Part shown: in pieces, positions 62,598 through 64,000 of the stretch
Layout of the letters: every line of letters starts with the position of its first letter
Position numbering within the stretch: the first letter of the stretch is position 1
Assembly (NCBI RefSeq): GCF_009848685.1
Contig: NZ_WXTX01000002.1
Coordinates: 372,001 to 436,000 of the forward strand
Length of the DNA stretch: 64,000 nt
Direction: 5' to 3'
Origin: Andreprevotia sp. IGB-42
GTDB taxonomy: Bacteria; Pseudomonadota; Gammaproteobacteria; Burkholderiales; Chitinibacteraceae
The notes under the pieces: generated by a model
Databases searched by the model: none
What the model was told of the DNA's origin: nothing
Seen by the model: the letters and a program-made list of their open reading frames with translations, nothing else
Program-made: the position numbers and the translations under genes

Positions 62598-63865
62598 CCA
62601 CCGCCCCCTTGCTGCTCGCGCTCACTCAACCAGCGCAATGCGCCCCGCCCGGCTGCACGACCGGTGGCAAAGCACGCGGTCAGCAGGTAGCCGCCGGTGG
62701 GCGCTTCCCAATCGAGCATTTCGCCGGCACAGAATACGCCGGGCAGTTGCCGCAGCATCAGACCATCATCCAGCGCGGCAAAGCGCACACCGCCCGCACT
62801 GCTGATCGCTTCATCGATGGGGCGGGGCCGCAACAGCGTCACCGGCAGCGCCTTGATGGCATGGGCCAGCTTTACCGGATCGTTGAAATCAACCTTGCTC
62901 ACACATTCGCGCAGCAGTGCGGCCTTTACGCCATCGATGCCCACCTTGCTTTGCAGGTGGCTCGATAACGAGCGGCTGCCGCGCGGTATCGCCACTTCAT
63001 CCAGCACGCGCTGCAGATCACGCCCCGGCGCCAGATCAAGATAGACGGTGGCACTGCCGTGCGCGCTGATCGCATCGCGGATGCGGCTGGCAAATGCATA
63101 GATCAGGCTGCCCTCCAGCCCGTGCGCGCTGACCACGAACTCGCCGATGCGGCGCTCGCTGTTGCCGTGCAGGTCGGTGAAGCTGAGCGCCACGGATTTG
63201 AGCGGGCTACCGGCAAACTTCTGCACCAGGAAATCGCTCCACGCGACATCGAAGCCGCAATTGGCTGGCAGCAGCGGCGCAATATCGGCGCCGCGTGCCT
63301 GCAATAGTGGCAACCACGCGCCGTCCGATCCCAGCCTGGCCCAGCTGGCGCCGCCCAGTGCCAGCACGGTGGCATCGGCATGAATATGTTGCTCGCCATC
63401 TGCCGTTGCAAAGCGCAGCGCGCCGTCTTCTGCCCAGCCCAGCCAGCGGTGCCGCGCATGCAATTGCACACCTTGTGACTTGAGCCGCAGCAGCCAGGCA
63501 CGCAGCAGCGGCGCGGCTTTCATGTCCTTGGGGAACACCCGGCCGGACGAGCCAACAAAGGTTGCTATGCCCAGATCGTGTATCCACGCTTGCAGCGCAG
63601 CGGCATCGAATGCCTGTATGTAGTTTTGCAACGAAGTCTGGCCTGCGCCGTAGCGTGCAAGGAAGGGCTCGGGTGGCTCTGAATGGGTGATATTCATGCC
63701 ACCGATGCCGGCCAGCAGGAATTTGCGGCCAACCGAGGGCATGGCATCGTAAACATCGACTGTAACCCCGCCGGATGCCAGCATTTCTGCGGCCATCAGC
63801 CCGGCTGGGCCGCCACCGATGACGGCAACGCGGGGAACTGCAGAGCGATTATTGGCTGAAGGCAT
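62594..63865 (-). CDS. HI0933-like flavoprotein
   Basis: 423 residues. FAD motif VAVIGGGPAGLMAAEML, then FLLAGIGGMNITHSEPP and RVFPKDMKAAPLLRAWL, and the GEMLDWEAPTGGYLLTACFATGRAAG end are typical of HI0933-like proteins, some of which act in tRNA modification (unproven). ATG 63865 (MPSANNRSAV) is chosen over a 12-residue extension. It precedes arfB with ATGA overlap. Confidence 0.9.
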   Translation of the reverse strand: MPSANNRSAVPRVAVIGGGPAGLMAAEMLASGGVTVDVYDAMPSVGRKFLLAGIGGMNITHSEPPEPFLARYGAGQTSLQNYIQAFDAAALQAWIHDLGIATFVGSSGRVFPKDMKAAPLLRAWLLRLKSQGVQLHARHRWLGWAEDGALRFATADGEQHIHADATVLALGGASWARLGSDGAWLPLLQARGADIAPLLPANCGFDVAWSDFLVQKFAGSPLKSVALSFTDLHGNSERRIGEFVVSAHGLEGSLIYAFASRIRDAISAHGSATVYLDLAPGRDLQRVLDEVAIPRGSRSLSSHLQSKVGIDGVKAALLRECVSKVDFNDPVKLAHAIKALPVTLLRPRPIDEAISSAGGVRFAALDDGLMLRQLPGVFCAGEMLDWEAPTGGYLLTACFATGRAAGRGALRWLSEREQQGGGG

Positions 63866-64000
63866 GGCAGGCAATCGATAGGGCGCCGGTAACACGCGCA
63901 AGCCGGAATTTTACCGGAAGCAGGCTGGCCTGCCCGGTGTTCCACGTACCCTTTTCTGTTTTGTATAAAAGTTACGGAAAATATGGTCTTGATAACGTAA

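Overview
The window reads as a chromosomal segment of a high-GC betaproteobacterium, probably in the order Neisseriales. The grounds are a PII gene divergent from ubiK, a MaoC-phosphotransacetylase fusion next to ackA, an ALAD without the zinc cysteines, and a cre locus. This placement is inference from gene content; there is no rRNA or tRNA in the window. Almost all of it is dense, high-GC coding sequence in short operons, so long antisense shadow ORFs are abundant and were discarded.

1-17 kb: a nitrogen-regulated PII gene (cut by the left edge) with a sigma-54 promoter and two NtrC-like sites; ubiK; dgkA; a pta-like/ackA operon; an Lrp-type regulator divergent from dadA; a DUF2239 gene preceded by two CCCGGG palindromes that overlap its promoter; hemB; a lipoprotein esterase; two small-molecule or RNA-related genes (EamA exporter, Rof); arsC; and several small redox or NTF2-like genes.

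17.4-22.7 kb: one very large gene with clearly lower GC and different codon use from everything around it. Its protein carries a nucleoside phosphorylase/nucleosidase domain, a NACHT STAND NTPase, pentapeptide repeats and 14 WD40-type repeats. This is the architecture of an NLR-like immune protein, and the most likely role is abortive anti-phage defence by nucleotide (perhaps ATP) cleavage. It sits alone between ordinary genes.

22.7-32.4 kb: an AraC regulator and a Sel1-repeat protein, then a MocR-type regulator divergent from a tightly overlapping seven-gene operon: AurF-like diiron N-oxygenase, its FAD/2Fe-2S reductase, a YggS-like PLP protein, a class I glutamine amidotransferase, a PdxY-like PLP kinase, an unknown 79-residue protein and a class III aminotransferase. 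It looks like an undescribed pathway that oxidises an amine and depends heavily on PLP.

32.5-38.4 kb: creA, then creB-creC-creD on the opposite strand with tandem cre-tag-like repeats in front of creD, and a CHASE4-HAMP-GGDEF diguanylate cyclase.

38.4-48 kb: a DUF1615 lipoprotein, and an ECF41 sigma factor whose promoter signature (TGTCACA, 16 bases, CGTC) lies both in front of its own gene and in front of an AhpD-like gene 3 kb away. A LysR regulator and an alpha/beta hydrolase lie between them. Then come an AsmA-like protein, yaeQ, a pseudogene, and a LysR/EamA divergent pair.

48-64 kb: a polysaccharide deacetylase and a CE2-like esterase (polysaccharide de-acetylation), a DUF4124 protein, a methyltransferase, cupins, slyX, a GAF protein, an SDR, ygiQ, an FAD monooxygenase, a TonB-dependent receptor, arfB and an HI0933-like flavoprotein.
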